The notes: a model not told the origin generated them from the letters alone. Counted from the first letter of the stretch, positions 33,998 through 42,992 are shown. The stretch is 60,219 bases of DNA from Anaerolineaceae bacterium (GCA_020634135.1 JACKCG010000012.1:1-60219); one strand, 5' to 3'. Translations and numbers: made by a program.

Positions 33998-35416
33998 TTA
34001 GGCACGCGGGGATTTGCCGGTCAGCCGGGTGAAGAACTGGTAGCCCATCCAGCGGAACGGCTCCGGTGGGATGCGCCCGTAGCTGGCCTGGTAGAAGGGC
34101 AGCCCACGATAGGCGTCATCGTCGCCGGAAATCATCTGCGTGATGATCTTCCCGGCCACGTTCGCCAGCGTCACGCCATGCCCGCAGTAGCCCACCGAAT
34201 AGTACACGTTGCGGTGTTCGCCGCGCACGCCCAGCAGCCAGTTACGCCGCAGCGTGATTCCGAGCGTCCCTGTCCAGCGGTGCTGGATGGGCAGGCCGGG
34301 GGTCTGCGGGAAATACTGCGTCATGGTGTCGCGCATCCTGGTGAATGAACGCGGGGCGGAATCGGGCGTGCCGGGATACGCCGTGCGATTCTTGAAGAGG
34401 TAGGCGTAAGACTGGTTGCTGCCGCCGCCAAAGACAATGTTGCCTTCGCGGGTGACGACTGAATACGAAATGCGGTCTAAGTCGTCGCTGTACCCGGCGA
34501 ATGCGTGCCAGCCCAGCGCCGCCTGCTGCTCGGCGGTCAGGGGAGCGGTGGCGAAGACATGCGAATGCAGCGGGAACACCGCGTCCTGGAAGTAACCGAG
34601 TTTGCCGGTGTAGCCATTGGTCGCCAGCATGATGGCTTTCGCCCGTACTTCGCCCTCCGGCGTGGTCAGGGTGATGGTGCTGCCCTCGCGGACTTTCAGC
34701 ACGGGAGTCCCCTCATAGATTGCCACGCCGCCCGCGACCAGCACCGGGCGCAGGCCGCGCACCAACTGCGCGCCGTTGATCTGGCCGGTGCCGGGGTCAA
34801 GCACCGCGCCGTAGACGCCCTGTACGTTGAGCTTCTCGCGCAGCGCCGCCGAGTCAAGGTATTTTTCGGGGATGCCGAGCGTGTTCAGGTGTTCCGTTTC
34901 GGCGTGGGCTGCTTCCGCCCGCGCGGGATCGGTATAGGTATGCAGCGTGCCGTCCAGCCGGTAGCTCACATCCAGGTTATGTTCCTTGATGATGTCTACG
35001 ATCATCTGAATGCCCTGGCTCGTCATGTGATAGACCTTCGCCAGCATGTCGTCGCTGTATCCGGTATGATCGCTCAACCAGTTGAGCAGCATCCCGCCGT
35101 TGCGCCCGCTCGCCCCGTTCGCCAGACTTTTCGCCTCCAGCAGGGCGACCCGTTTTTCGGGAAAGCGGCGGCTGAAGTGGTAGGCCGTCGAAACGCCGGT
35201 GAAGCCCCCGCCGATGATCGCCAGGTCCACGTCAATCGTCCCGCGCAGCGGCTCACCCGGCGTGTAGGGCGGCGACTGCCTGACCCACAATGCCTGATTG
35301 TCATCTACTTCGAGTTTTTCCGGGAAAAGGGCTGACGCCACCGGCCAGGTCATAGAAGCAACCTGTGCCGCGCCCATCAACAGTTTTACCGGCAGTTTTC
35401 CACCGAACGCCATCAT
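33998..35416 (-). CDS. FAD-dependent oxidoreductase (DAO family)
   Basis: The 472-residue protein has the dinucleotide-binding motif VDLAIIGGGFTGVSTAYHF (GxGxxG, about 42-60) followed by EAKSLANGASGRNGG, the signature of gamma-glutamylputrescine or glycine oxidase-like DAO enzymes, and a C-terminal YYSVGYCGHGVTLANVAG flavin-contact motif. It would oxidise an amine or amino acid with transfer of electrons to oxygen or a quinone. The ATGATG at 35416 lies beside the stop of the preceding gene (TGAACATGATG), suggesting coupled expression with a secreted protein. Substrate unknown. Confidence 0.85.
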   Translation of the reverse strand: MMAFGGKLPVKLLMGAAQVASMTWPVASALFPEKLEVDDNQALWVRQSPPYTPGEPLRGTIDVDLAIIGGGFTGVSTAYHFSRRFPEKRVALLEAKSLANGASGRNGGMLLNWLSDHTGYSDDMLAKVYHMTSQGIQMIVDIIKEHNLDVSYRLDGTLHTYTDPARAEAAHAETEHLNTLGIPEKYLDSAALREKLNVQGVYGAVLDPGTGQINGAQLVRGLRPVLVAGGVAIYEGTPVLKVREGSTITLTTPEGEVRAKAIMLATNGYTGKLGYFQDAVFPLHSHVFATAPLTAEQQAALGWHAFAGYSDDLDRISYSVVTREGNIVFGGGSNQSYAYLFKNRTAYPGTPDSAPRSFTRMRDTMTQYFPQTPGLPIQHRWTGTLGITLRRNWLLGVRGEHRNVYYSVGYCGHGVTLANVAGKIITQMISGDDDAYRGLPFYQASYGRIPPEPFRWMGYQFFTRLTGKSPRA

Positions 35417-35418
35417 GT

Positions 35419-36015
35419 TCACCTTTTTTGAGTATTGTCCACAGGCCGCCGCGCCAACTTCTGCCCGGCCCACCACCCGGCCAGCGCCGCCAGCAGGCCG
35501 CCCCCGATCAGCAGGATAATCTGGGTGACGTCAAACAGCGGTTCGTTCACGATTTCGCCCACGACGGCGGGGAGAGTAGGCGTTGGCGCACCGGGCGCGA
35601 GGGCTTCCACCACGATTTGAATGCCGGTGGCCCTGCCAACCGTGCCGTGCAGGGAGTCCGCAAGGGCGGCGCAAATCTGGTGTGTCCCCGGCTGCAAATT
35701 GAGCAGCGTCGCCGGTTCATAGATCATACCCAGTAATTGGCCGTCCACCCACACATGCCAGTGCTTCTCGCCATCCAGGACGAAGTTCTGCCAGTCTATG
35801 GTGATGGCGATCTGGTCACCCTGGACAACGGCGTTGTTTTCCGGGGCGACAATCTCAATAACCGGCGGGTCAAGTTCCAGCAAGGATGCCTGGCCTTCCG
35901 GGATAAACTGGCGGCACGCCTGCACCGGGTCGGGCGGGGGTGTGGCCTGCGCCAGGACAGGCGAGGCGGTGGAAACAAGGATATACAGCGCTGCGAACAT
36001 CATTCTCAAAATCAT
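35419..36015 (-). CDS. Secreted, C-terminally anchored beta-sandwich protein
   Basis: The start at ATG 36015 is set by AAAGGA. The 198-residue protein has a signal peptide (MILRMMFAALYILVSTASPVLA), an Ig-like domain with HWHVWVDGQLLGMIYEP (about 85-102) close to DUF4399-type domains, a Pro/Thr-rich stretch (APGAPTPTLPAVVGE), one transmembrane helix (about 160-180) and a short basic tail. It is thus an outward-facing anchored protein. It is coupled to the FAD oxidoreductase gene; a functional link is plausible but unknown. Confidence 0.75.
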   Translation of the reverse strand: MILRMMFAALYILVSTASPVLAQATPPPDPVQACRQFIPEGQASLLELDPPVIEIVAPENNAVVQGDQIAITIDWQNFVLDGEKHWHVWVDGQLLGMIYEPATLLNLQPGTHQICAALADSLHGTVGRATGIQIVVEALAPGAPTPTLPAVVGEIVNEPLFDVTQIILLIGGGLLAALAGWWAGQKLARRPVDNTQKR

Positions 36016-36112
36016 GGAAAATCCTTTAGAGGGCACGCGGAAAGCGGGTTGTTGCCGGTAGATTTCCGGGGGGAGGGTCTCAGACCCTCCCCTACCTGCC
36101 CCTCATTCCAGA

Positions 36113-36172
36113 GTAGGGGCGATCCGGTGTGGTTGCCCGGTTTTTCGCCGTTTTCATTGTGAAATTGCATCA
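36113..36172. repeat. Repeat family F2, partial copy e
   Basis: On the minus strand this reads GATGCAATTTCACAATGAAA, then ACGGCGAAAAACCGGGCAAC and CACACCGGATCGCCCCTAC. It covers the left half of copy d and ends at the hairpin. A GGGAGGGTCT/AGACCCTCCC hairpin lies beside it at 36070-36091. Confidence 0.65.
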
Positions 36173-36202
36173 AATCCGCCCGCAAGATTCTCAAACGGTC
36201 TC

Positions 36203-37300
36203 TTATGGCGGCATCAGCCGGTCTACCGTTAGTGTAAAATCGCCGCTGCTCAGGTATCCGGTCACGCGGACGGTGTAGGTGCCATCGGCAGGCAGGCTGG
36301 CGGAGAAACGGGGATTCATATCATCCGGGCTGTCGTCGCCGCCCGCAATCTCCGCGCCATCGGGGGCGAGGAGGACGGCCACCGGGTCGAGGTCGCCGCC
36401 AGGGCGGGCGACCACCTGAATCTCCACCTGCTGCCCGGCCAATCCCTGGAACGGGTAAAATGCGTAGCGCTCTGCGCCTACGAAACCGGCTGCCGCCATG
36501 ACCGGGACGCGCGACTCAACCGGCGTAACTGGCAGCGGTTCTGCCGCCGCCAACAGACTCAGCCGGTAGCTGCCGGGGAAGCCCGCGCCCGCCACCTGGA
36601 TACTGTACACCCCACCCTGGAACAGGCGGATATTGCGGAGGACGGCCTCGCTGTCTCCGCCGCTGTTGTCATCCAGCGCGATGATGCCCCCCTGCGGGTC
36701 GTAAAGCGTGAGCAACGGGTCAAGCGCCCCGGAAAGCCGCCCCAGACGAATCGTGACAACCGTCCCGGCGCTCTCCTCAAAGGTGTAGAGGTGGCGTTCA
36801 TCGCCGGCCAGCGTCCCATCGCGGGCTTCGCCGCCAGTAAGAGTCCCGGTAAATGTCCCCAGGGCAGCATCAGCAGGCGGTGTCGGCGTTGGGATACCGA
36901 CAACCTGCGGCAGCGGCGTCGGCGTCGCTTCCGCCGGATTGGGGCGATCTGTGTAGCCCAGGCCTAACGTATAGGCCACCGCCGCATCGGCCTGTACCTG
37001 CACCGTGTATACCCCGCTGGCCGGGAGTGTGGATTCAATCGTGTCCCCCTCGCCCAACCGGATACCGCCGCTGTCGAGCAGCGCCAGCGTGAGCGCCGCG
37101 CCCTGTCCACTCACGCGCAGGCTGATCGAGTCGCCGCCCTGACCGACAAACTGCCACCAGTCCGTTCCGCCCGCCGCCAGCGTATCGGCCACCGGCTGCC
37201 AGAAGTGGAGAATCTGCACCACCGGCGGGGGCGTTTCCGCCGCCGTATCAGGCTGGCAGGCGGCCAGCAGGATCAGCAGGATGAGGATGAACCAGCGCAC
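36203..37300 (-). CDS. Lipoprotein with three PPC-type beta domains
   Basis: From GTG 37300 (GGAG upstream) the signal peptide is MRWFILILLILLAAC, with a lipobox whose Cys would be lipidated. Three domains of 90-100 residues follow (about 25-115, 130-245 and 250-365), each with PPC features such as GTDWWQFVGQGGDSISLRV, ERHLYTFEESAGTVVTIRL and ERYAFYPFQGLAGQQVEIQV. They are joined by TPTPLP-rich linkers. PPC domains usually accompany secreted hydrolases; here no enzyme is fused, so binding or adhesion is likelier. A GTG at 37354 would give an extension unlike a signal peptide. Confidence 0.8.
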   Translation of the reverse strand: MRWFILILLILLAACQPDTAAETPPPVVQILHFWQPVADTLAAGGTDWWQFVGQGGDSISLRVSGQGAALTLALLDSGGIRLGEGDTIESTLPASGVYTVQVQADAAVAYTLGLGYTDRPNPAEATPTPLPQVVGIPTPTPPADAALGTFTGTLTGGEARDGTLAGDERHLYTFEESAGTVVTIRLGRLSGALDPLLTLYDPQGGIIALDDNSGGDSEAVLRNIRLFQGGVYSIQVAGAGFPGSYRLSLLAAAEPLPVTPVESRVPVMAAAGFVGAERYAFYPFQGLAGQQVEIQVVARPGGDLDPVAVLLAPDGAEIAGGDDSPDDMNPRFSASLPADGTYTVRVTGYLSSGDFTLTVDRLMPP

Positions 37301-37384
37301 GATGCCGGACGCTCCAGGGGATGATCGTGAAAACACAGAGGCTGATTGTAACACAGGGGGCAGCGTTCAGGGGATAGGAATCAC

Positions 37385-37409
37385 AAGGGGAGAGTGCGCG
37401 ACTCTCCCC
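37385..37409 (-). terminator. Hairpin after glutamate dehydrogenase
   Basis: A perfect 10-bp stem AGGGGAGAGT/ACTCTCCCCT with the loop GCGCG lies 63 bp after the stop. The following minus-strand bases (TGTGATT) do not form a U-tract, so efficiency as an intrinsic terminator is uncertain. Confidence 0.5.
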
Positions 37410-37472
37410 TCACCCCGCCCGATGCGGGCCGGTTGGTTAATTCGGTTGTGGCGCTTTCCGCGTCGTGATGGC

Positions 37473-38759
37473 CTACGGGTAGAAGCCGCGTGTCATCAGG
37501 GCCTCAGCCACCCGCTTAATGGCCGTCATCTGTGCCGCTGTCCGCATATCCACGTTGTATTCTTCGGCGGTGCGCACCGTCGCGTCATACGCCTTGACGA
37601 GGATACGCTCCAACTGGCGGAAAATTTCTTCCTCATCCCAGAAGAAGGCCTGCAAGTCCTGCACCCACTCGAAGTACGACACGACCACGCCGCCGGCATT
37701 CGCCAGAATATCCGGCACGAGGAAGATGCCGCGTTCATTGATGATGTCGTCGGCTTCCGGGGTGGTGGGGCCGTTGGCGCCTTCCACGATGAACTGCGTC
37801 TGCAACCTGGCCGCATTCTCGCCGGTAATCTGCCCTTCCATCGCCGCCGGGATCAGCACTTCGCAGGGCAGCAGCAGGAGTTCTTCGTTCGTGACCGGCT
37901 CGGCGCTGGGATACCCGCTCAGGCCGCCGGTTTCCGCGACATAGGAGCGTACCGACGGGATATTCAGGCCGTTGGGGTTGTAGATACCGCCGTTCACATC
38001 GCTGACGGCCAGGACTTTGTAGCCCAGGTCGTAGGCATAGGCGGCGGCGTGCGAACCCACATTGCCGAAGCCCTGGATCACAAGGCGGATGTCTTCCTTC
38101 ACGGTGCGCCCGTGCCGCTTGAGCGCTTCCATCATTGAGACGATCACACCGCGCCCGGTGGCTTCCGTCCGTCCCTGGCTGCCGCCGATATTGATGGGCT
38201 TACCTGTGACTACTGCCGGGACTGCATAGCCGACTGTCATACTGTAGGTATCCATAATCCAGGCCATCATCTGCGGGGTTGTCCCCATGTCGGGCGCTGG
38301 AATATCGGAATGCGGGCTAATCAGCGGGATGAGTTCGGAAGCGTAGCGGCGGGTGAGGGATTCGATCTCACGCGCGCTGAGCGATTTCGGGTCTACCAGC
38401 ACCCCGCCCTTCGCCCCGCCATAAGGCAGGTTGACCAGTGCGCACTTCCAGGTCATCCACATCGCCAGCGCCCGGACTTCATCCAGCGTGACATCGGTGC
38501 TGAAGCGGATACCACCTTTGGAAGGCCCCATCACCGTGCTGTGATGCACACGGTAACCGGTGAACATCTCGATTTTGCCGGTGTCGCGTTTGACCGGGAA
38601 ATTCACGGTCAGTTCGCGGTGCGGCCACTTCATGTATTCAACTACATTTTCATCAATACCGAGACGGTTGGTAGCGCGTTCATACTGCTCAAGTGCGGTT
38701 TCATAGGGGTTAATCAGATCATGTGCAGGGGAAATGCGGTTTTTGAGTGCAGCCACCAT
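37473..38759 (-). CDS. Glutamate dehydrogenase (Glu/Leu/Phe/Val dehydrogenase family)
   Basis: The 428-residue enzyme has the catalytic motif LPYGGAKGGVLVDP (Lys about 117 and flanking Gly residues), PAPDMGTTPQMMAWIMD and TGKPINIGGSQGRTEATGRG, then a Rossmann motif GFGNVGSHAAAYAYDLG. It interconverts glutamate and 2-oxoglutarate with NAD(P). An acidic residue does not directly follow the second strand (VLAVSDVNGG), so cofactor preference is open. The ribosome binding site sits in GGAGACTGTCTCC, a self-complementary sequence that could partly hide it. Confidence 0.92.
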   Translation of the reverse strand: MVAALKNRISPAHDLINPYETALEQYERATNRLGIDENVVEYMKWPHRELTVNFPVKRDTGKIEMFTGYRVHHSTVMGPSKGGIRFSTDVTLDEVRALAMWMTWKCALVNLPYGGAKGGVLVDPKSLSAREIESLTRRYASELIPLISPHSDIPAPDMGTTPQMMAWIMDTYSMTVGYAVPAVVTGKPINIGGSQGRTEATGRGVIVSMMEALKRHGRTVKEDIRLVIQGFGNVGSHAAAYAYDLGYKVLAVSDVNGGIYNPNGLNIPSVRSYVAETGGLSGYPSAEPVTNEELLLLPCEVLIPAAMEGQITGENAARLQTQFIVEGANGPTTPEADDIINERGIFLVPDILANAGGVVVSYFEWVQDLQAFFWDEEEIFRQLERILVKAYDATVRTAEEYNVDMRTAAQMTAIKRVAEALMTRGFYP

Positions 38760-38816
38760 AGGGAGACAGTCTCCTTAAAATCATAACCATCATTTTAAAA
38801 CGACAGTGTTCAATCC

Positions 38817-39056
38817 TTAACACGTATAACCAGTATAGCCGAATCTGGCGTAATGACATAGCCTTTTGTATAAAGAGTAGTAATCATGCCTATCTATAAC
38901 TGGTTGTTTTGTACAAATCGCCCCGGCTTGCAGACCGGCGAATCCGCTGGATTCGGCATCAAACAAGCGGATATACTGGACACCATGCTTAATATAACGT
39001 TGCTGAACCATTGGTTTTGGCTTTAGCTGGCTGGATACGGCGGCGATTGCACTCAT
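38817..39056 (-). CDS. Hypothetical small protein, 79 aa (uncertain)
   Basis: A 79-codon frame in a more AT-rich stretch starts ATG 39056. It contains KPMVQQRYIKHGVQYIRLFD and ends in a Tyr/Cys-rich tail. There is no good ribosome binding site and no recognised domain. It could be genuine or a chance frame between glutamate dehydrogenase and the DUF2294 gene. Confidence 0.35.
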   Translation of the reverse strand: MSAIAAVSSQLKPKPMVQQRYIKHGVQYIRLFDAESSGFAGLQAGAICTKQPVIDRHDYYSLYKRLCHYARFGYTGYTC

Positions 39057-39196
39057 GAATTTTTAGGAAAACTTTGTGCAATCAGCATAAGGGAAACCTA
39101 TCCACTGGACTGGTTCTATCTATCTCGTCCGGTTGGGGGCGACCAGGACTTTGTACACAGGCTGAAGAGCGTCACTCGCCCGGATACCGAAAGCGG

Positions 39197-39328
39197 ATGA
39201 TACCTGTGCCGACCCCTGTTCCTGTGTCTGCTGACGAGCCATCCAGCCCCCTGTTACCGCTGGTAGTTGGATTGATTGCTATACTAGGAGTAACGGTGGC
39301 GATTCTGGTGCGCAGGGGACGGGCCTGA
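39197..39328 (+). CDS. Single-helix small protein or remnant C-terminal anchor
   Basis: The 43 codons from ATG 39197 encode MIPVPTPVPVSADEPSSPLL followed by one hydrophobic helix and RRGRA. This is the usual C-terminal end of a secreted surface protein of this genome type (Pro/Thr stalk, helix, basic stop-transfer), so it may be the surviving 3' end of a longer lost gene. A frame start further upstream at 39074 is possible. It lies 12 bp before the DUF2294 gene. Confidence 0.4.
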   Translation: MIPVPTPVPVSADEPSSPLLPLVVGLIAILGVTVAILVRRGRA

Positions 39329-39340
39329 TAAGGGGGCGCG

Positions 39341-39709
39341 ATGAGAAGAAAGACACAGGGTGAAGCCGAGGCGGAATTTACGAAGGCCATCATCAAACTG
39401 GAAAGAGAATACCTGGGGCGCGGCCCGTCGGATGCGCGCACCTTCTTTCTCAACGATATGATTATCGTGCGGCTGCGCGGCATCCTCACGCCTGCTGAAG
39501 TGCGGCTGGCCGAAAACCCGGCGAACCGCGAACTGGTCAAGGAAACACGCCGCCGCCTGTTTGAAAGCTCCCGCCCTGCTCTGGCGGAAATCATACACGA
39601 TGTTACCGGCTGCCAACTCGTCAGCCTGCATACCGATATGAGCACCAGGACCGGCGAACGGGTGATTGTGCTGACAGTGGATGCTGACCTGAATACCGTG
39701 TTTGAGTAA
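39341..39709 (+). CDS. DUF2294 domain protein
   Basis: The 122-residue protein matches DUF2294 over its full length: GEAEAEFTKAIIKLEREYLG, RGPSDARTFFLNDMIIVRLRGILTPAE, and LVSLHTDMSTRTGERVIVLTV at the end. The family is widespread, soluble, alpha/beta and uncharacterised. Here it precedes a Ca2+-type P-ATPase by about 200 bp, but a hairpin at 39718-39734 separates them, so cotranscription is doubtful. Confidence 0.8.
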   Translation: MRRKTQGEAEAEFTKAIIKLEREYLGRGPSDARTFFLNDMIIVRLRGILTPAEVRLAENPANRELVKETRRRLFESSRPALAEIIHDVTGCQLVSLHTDMSTRTGERVIVLTVDADLNTVFE

Positions 39710-39717
39710 CGCATAAT

Positions 39718-39734
39718 CCCCCAAATATTGGGGG
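39718..39734 (+). terminator. Short GC hairpin after the DUF2294 gene
   Basis: CCCCCAA/TTGGGGG with a 3-nt loop lies 8 bp after the stop. There is no U-tract, so it may be a weak terminator or the start of the P-ATPase leader structure. Confidence 0.45.
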
Positions 39735-39836
39735 GCGAAAGCCTGTGATAGTCTGCTATCGTGTTATGCAATACGAATATGGCAGATTGAGCGAAGAGTA
39801 GCCCTGCGCCGTGCAGGTGGACTGGTTGCGATATAG

Positions 39837-39884
39837 GCCAACACGACATTCCCTTTCTCATAAGGGGGACGTGTTGGCTTTTTT
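39837..39884 (+). promoter_or_regulatory. Terminator-like hairpin in the P-ATPase leader (putative attenuator)
   Basis: GCCAACACG (39837-39845) pairs with CGTGTTGGC (39870-39878), with an inner CCCTT/AAGGG extension, and six T residues follow at 39879-39884. The P-ATPase ATG is only 28 bp further, too short to hold a separate promoter and ribosome binding site, so transcription very probably passes through this hairpin. That is the arrangement of a riboswitch or attenuator. No known aptamer could be matched in 39736-39836. Confidence 0.55.
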
Positions 39885-39912
39885 CTTGCCACTAACCTTG
39901 AGGATCACATAT

Positions 39913-42720
39913 ATGATTGCTGCAAAACCTGCTCGTCAGGATAAGCCCAAACAACTCTGGCATCTGACCGCTGCCGGGGATGTTTTCGAGCGACTGGAGA
40001 GTAACCCCGCCCAGGGGTTGACTGCCTCCCAGATTCAAGACCGCCTGGCGCAGCATGGCCCGAACGAACTGGTCGAACACGGCCTGAAAAGCCCGCTGGC
40101 AATTCTGCTGGAGCAGATGAAAAACCCGTTGGTGCTCCTGCTGATTTTCGCCGCCATCGTCTCCGCATTTTTGGGCAAGACGGACAGCGTGATCGCCATT
40201 GGCGCCATTGTCATCCTGAATGCCGTGTTGGGCGTGGTGCAGGAATACCGCGCCGAGCAGGCGATGGCCGCCCTGAAGAAAATGGCCGCGCCGCTGGTTC
40301 GGGTGCGGCGTGGTGGCAGAGTGATGGATGTGCAGTCGCGTGACCTCGTGCCAGGCGACATTGTGCTGCTCGAAGCCGGAAGCATCGTTCCGGCAGACCT
40401 GCGGCTGTACGAATCCGCCAACCTGCGTATTCAGGAGGCCGCCCTCACAGGTGAATCGCAGCCTGTAGACAAGACTCCTCAGGCATTAACCGAGGCCGAT
40501 GCTCCGTTGGGGGATCGTCACAACATGCTCTATATGGGCACGTCCGTCACTTACGGGCGAGGCGAGGCGGTGGTTGTCGAGACCGGCATGAATACCGAAC
40601 TGGGACGGATTGCCGAGTTAATTCAGACCGTAGAAACAGAGAAAACCCCGCTGCAACGCCGCATGGACGAGTTAGGACTGGTGCTGATCTATGCCGCCGT
40701 CGCCGTGATGGGACTGGCCTTTCTGATCGGCCTGCTCACCGGGCAGACACTGGAAGACGTGCTGCTCAACGCCGTTGCCATCGCTGTCGCAGTCGTGCCG
40801 GAAGGGCTGCCAGCAGTCGTGACGATTGCCCTGGCGCTGGGCGCACAACGGATGCTGCGGCGTAACGCGCTCATCCGCAAGCTGCCCGCCGTCGAAACGC
40901 TCGGCTCGGTGACGACCATCGCTTCCGACAAAACCGGCACACTTACCGAAAACCGGATGACCGTAACCGTAGTGGACGTGGCCGGACACACGATGCAGAT
41001 TGACGATGTCGTGAACGAGGGAATGCCCGCTCTCCTCAACCTCAACGGCAGCGGCGTGGTATCGCGCAACGCGGCCCAGGCGCTGCTGCTGGCGGGCAGC
41101 GCTTTGTGCAACGATTCGATACTTGAACAGAATGGCTCAGGCGTGGGCGACTATACCACGATTGGCGACCCAACCGAGACGGCGCTGGTCGTAGCTGGGG
41201 CACGCTTCAGCCTGCTCAAACCGCAACTGGACGCGGCCTTCCCCCGTGTCGCTGAACTGCCGTTCGACTCGGATCGCAAGCGTATGACGACGGTACACAG
41301 CCTGCGCGAATATGGCAAAGCAGGCCGGTATGAACGCGCTATCGCGGAACTGCTGGTCAATGGTGGCAGCCCGTATGTCGCTTTCACCAAAGGCGCGGTG
41401 GATTCGCTGCTCACGGTGGCGAGTCATGTGTGGCTGAGCGGGCAGGTTACCCCGCTCACGCCGGAACTGCGCGAGCGCATCAGCAACACGAACAACCAGC
41501 TTGCCCAGGATGGGCTGCGCGTGCTGGGGCTGGCGTATCGCCACCTGGATACCCTCCCCGCCGGGACGGACACCGCAGCGGTAGAGCGTGACCTGGTGAT
41601 CGTCGGCATGGTCGGCATCATTGACCCGCCCCGTAAAGAAGTGCGGGACGCAGTGCAGGTCTGCCGGACAGCCGGTATCCGCCCGGTGATGATTACCGGC
41701 GACCATCCGTTGACCGCCTACGCCATCGCCCGCGAACTGGGCATCGCTCACGAGGGAGACCGCGTGCTGACCGGTCACGATCTCAACCAGATGACACTGG
41801 AAGAGCTGGCCGCGCAGGTTGAACAGGTGCCGGTGTTCGCCCGTGTGTCGCCGGAACACAAGCTGAACATTGTGGGCGCGCTGCAAAGCCGGGGGCATGT
41901 GGTCGCTATGACCGGGGACGGCGTGAACGACGCGCCCGCCCTCAAACGCAGCAATATCGGCGTGGCGATGGGCATCACCGGGACGGCAGTCTCGAAGGAG
42001 GCGTCGGACATGGTGATCCTGGACGACAATTTCGCCACGATTGTCAGCGCGGTAGAGGAAGGCCGCACGATTTACGACAATGTACGCCGCTTCGTCAAGT
42101 ACCTGCTCGCCAGCAATACCGGGGAACTGCTGGTGCTGCTGGTGACACAGTTGATCGCCGGGATGAGTATCCCGCTGACGACGCTGCAAATCCTGTGGAT
42201 GAACCTGATTACTGACGGCGTACCGGCGCTGGCGCTGGGCGTCGAAAGAGCGGAAAAAGGCAGTATGCACCGCCCGCCGTATGCGCCCGATGAAAGCCTG
42301 TTCGGGCGTGGTCTGGGGCGGCATATCCTGCTGGTGGGGGCGCTGCTGGGCATCAGCGGCGTGGCGCTGGGGTATTGGGCGTGGGTGAATAACCTCGCCG
42401 CCGCCAACGGCCAACCGGCCTGGAATACGATGGTCTTTATGTTCCTGACGGTTGCGCAGATGGGGCACGCGCTGGGGCTGCGTTCGCACCGTGAGTCATT
42501 CTTCAGTCTGAACTTCTTCAGCAACCGCCTGCTGCTGGGCGCGGTGGTGACGACGATCGTGGTGCAGCTTGTGGCGGTCTATGCGCCGTTCATGAACAAC
42601 CTGTTCCACACGAACCCGCTCACGCTGGAACAGTTGGCGCTGTGTTTCGTGCTGAGTACAGTGGTGTTCTGGGGCGTGGAACTGGAAAAACTGCTCATCC
42701 GGCGCGGCGTGCTGAAGTAG
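39913..42720 (+). CDS. Ca2+-type (P2A-like) cation-transporting P-type ATPase
   Basis: The 935-residue pump shows an actuator TGES (AALTGESQPVDKTP), the phosphorylation motif DKTGTLT, the ATP-site motif FTKGAVDSLL, and GDGVNDAPALKRSN in the hinge. Ion-site residues resemble SERCA: VVPEGLPAV in helix 4, ASNTGELL in helix 5, and NLITDGVPALALG in helix 6. Helix 8 has Gln (FLTVAQMGHAL) where SERCA has Glu908, as in one-site pumps, so one Ca2+ (or Mn2+) per cycle is likely. ATG 39913 is preferred over GTG 39811, which would translate through the leader hairpin. Confidence 0.92.
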   Translation: MIAAKPARQDKPKQLWHLTAAGDVFERLESNPAQGLTASQIQDRLAQHGPNELVEHGLKSPLAILLEQMKNPLVLLLIFAAIVSAFLGKTDSVIAIGAIVILNAVLGVVQEYRAEQAMAALKKMAAPLVRVRRGGRVMDVQSRDLVPGDIVLLEAGSIVPADLRLYESANLRIQEAALTGESQPVDKTPQALTEADAPLGDRHNMLYMGTSVTYGRGEAVVVETGMNTELGRIAELIQTVETEKTPLQRRMDELGLVLIYAAVAVMGLAFLIGLLTGQTLEDVLLNAVAIAVAVVPEGLPAVVTIALALGAQRMLRRNALIRKLPAVETLGSVTTIASDKTGTLTENRMTVTVVDVAGHTMQIDDVVNEGMPALLNLNGSGVVSRNAAQALLLAGSALCNDSILEQNGSGVGDYTTIGDPTETALVVAGARFSLLKPQLDAAFPRVAELPFDSDRKRMTTVHSLREYGKAGRYERAIAELLVNGGSPYVAFTKGAVDSLLTVASHVWLSGQVTPLTPELRERISNTNNQLAQDGLRVLGLAYRHLDTLPAGTDTAAVERDLVIVGMVGIIDPPRKEVRDAVQVCRTAGIRPVMITGDHPLTAYAIARELGIAHEGDRVLTGHDLNQMTLEELAAQVEQVPVFARVSPEHKLNIVGALQSRGHVVAMTGDGVNDAPALKRSNIGVAMGITGTAVSKEASDMVILDDNFATIVSAVEEGRTIYDNVRRFVKYLLASNTGELLVLLVTQLIAGMSIPLTTLQILWMNLITDGVPALALGVERAEKGSMHRPPYAPDESLFGRGLGRHILLVGALLGISGVALGYWAWVNNLAAANGQPAWNTMVFMFLTVAQMGHALGLRSHRESFFSLNFFSNRLLLGAVVTTIVVQLVAVYAPFMNNLFHTNPLTLEQLALCFVLSTVVFWGVELEKLLIRRGVLK

Positions 42721-42791
42721 ACTCGATCACAGCCCTAACTTCGCTGCCAGGGGATGCAATCCTCCGGCCAAGATGTTCCTGTAAGCCCCAT

Positions 42792-42870
42792 TGATGCATA
42801 AAAGTGGAGAAAAGTTGGGCGACCACGTCGTGTCGCCCCTACGAATGGCAATCACCGTGTTCATTTTTAA
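42792..42870. repeat. Repeat family F2, copy f
   Basis: This copy reads GATGCATAAAAGTGGAGAAA, then AGTTGGGCGACCACGTCGTG and TCGCCCCTACGAATGGCAA, and ends ATCACCGTGTTCATTTTTAA. It joins the left part of copy d to the right end of copy b and sits alone between convergent transport genes. Confidence 0.7.
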
Positions 42871-42992
42871 AGAGCATCAGCGGGCTTACCATTCATCTTA
42901 GCTGGGGAATTTGGCAGATGTGCAGAAGCACGCCCCAACATCCTCGTGGCGTGTGACACCTACCCGATACGATTCGCATCAATCAACAGACT

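Noticed and set aside
39770..39836. yybP-ykoY (Mn2+) riboswitch before the P-ATPase
   Set aside because: GAAGAGTAGCC resembles part of the core, but the complementary AGACC-type segment and the second helix motif are not found.
39811..39912. GTG 39811 as the P-ATPase start
   Set aside because: It would add 34 residues translated through a strong hairpin with a U-tract, and those residues do not resemble the family N-terminus; ATG 39913 has a better ribosome binding site.
41137..42489. 450-codon open frame antisense to the P-ATPase
   Set aside because: It lies wholly within a gene with every P-type ATPase motif; the composition is His/Gln/Arg-rich as expected for a shadow frame.
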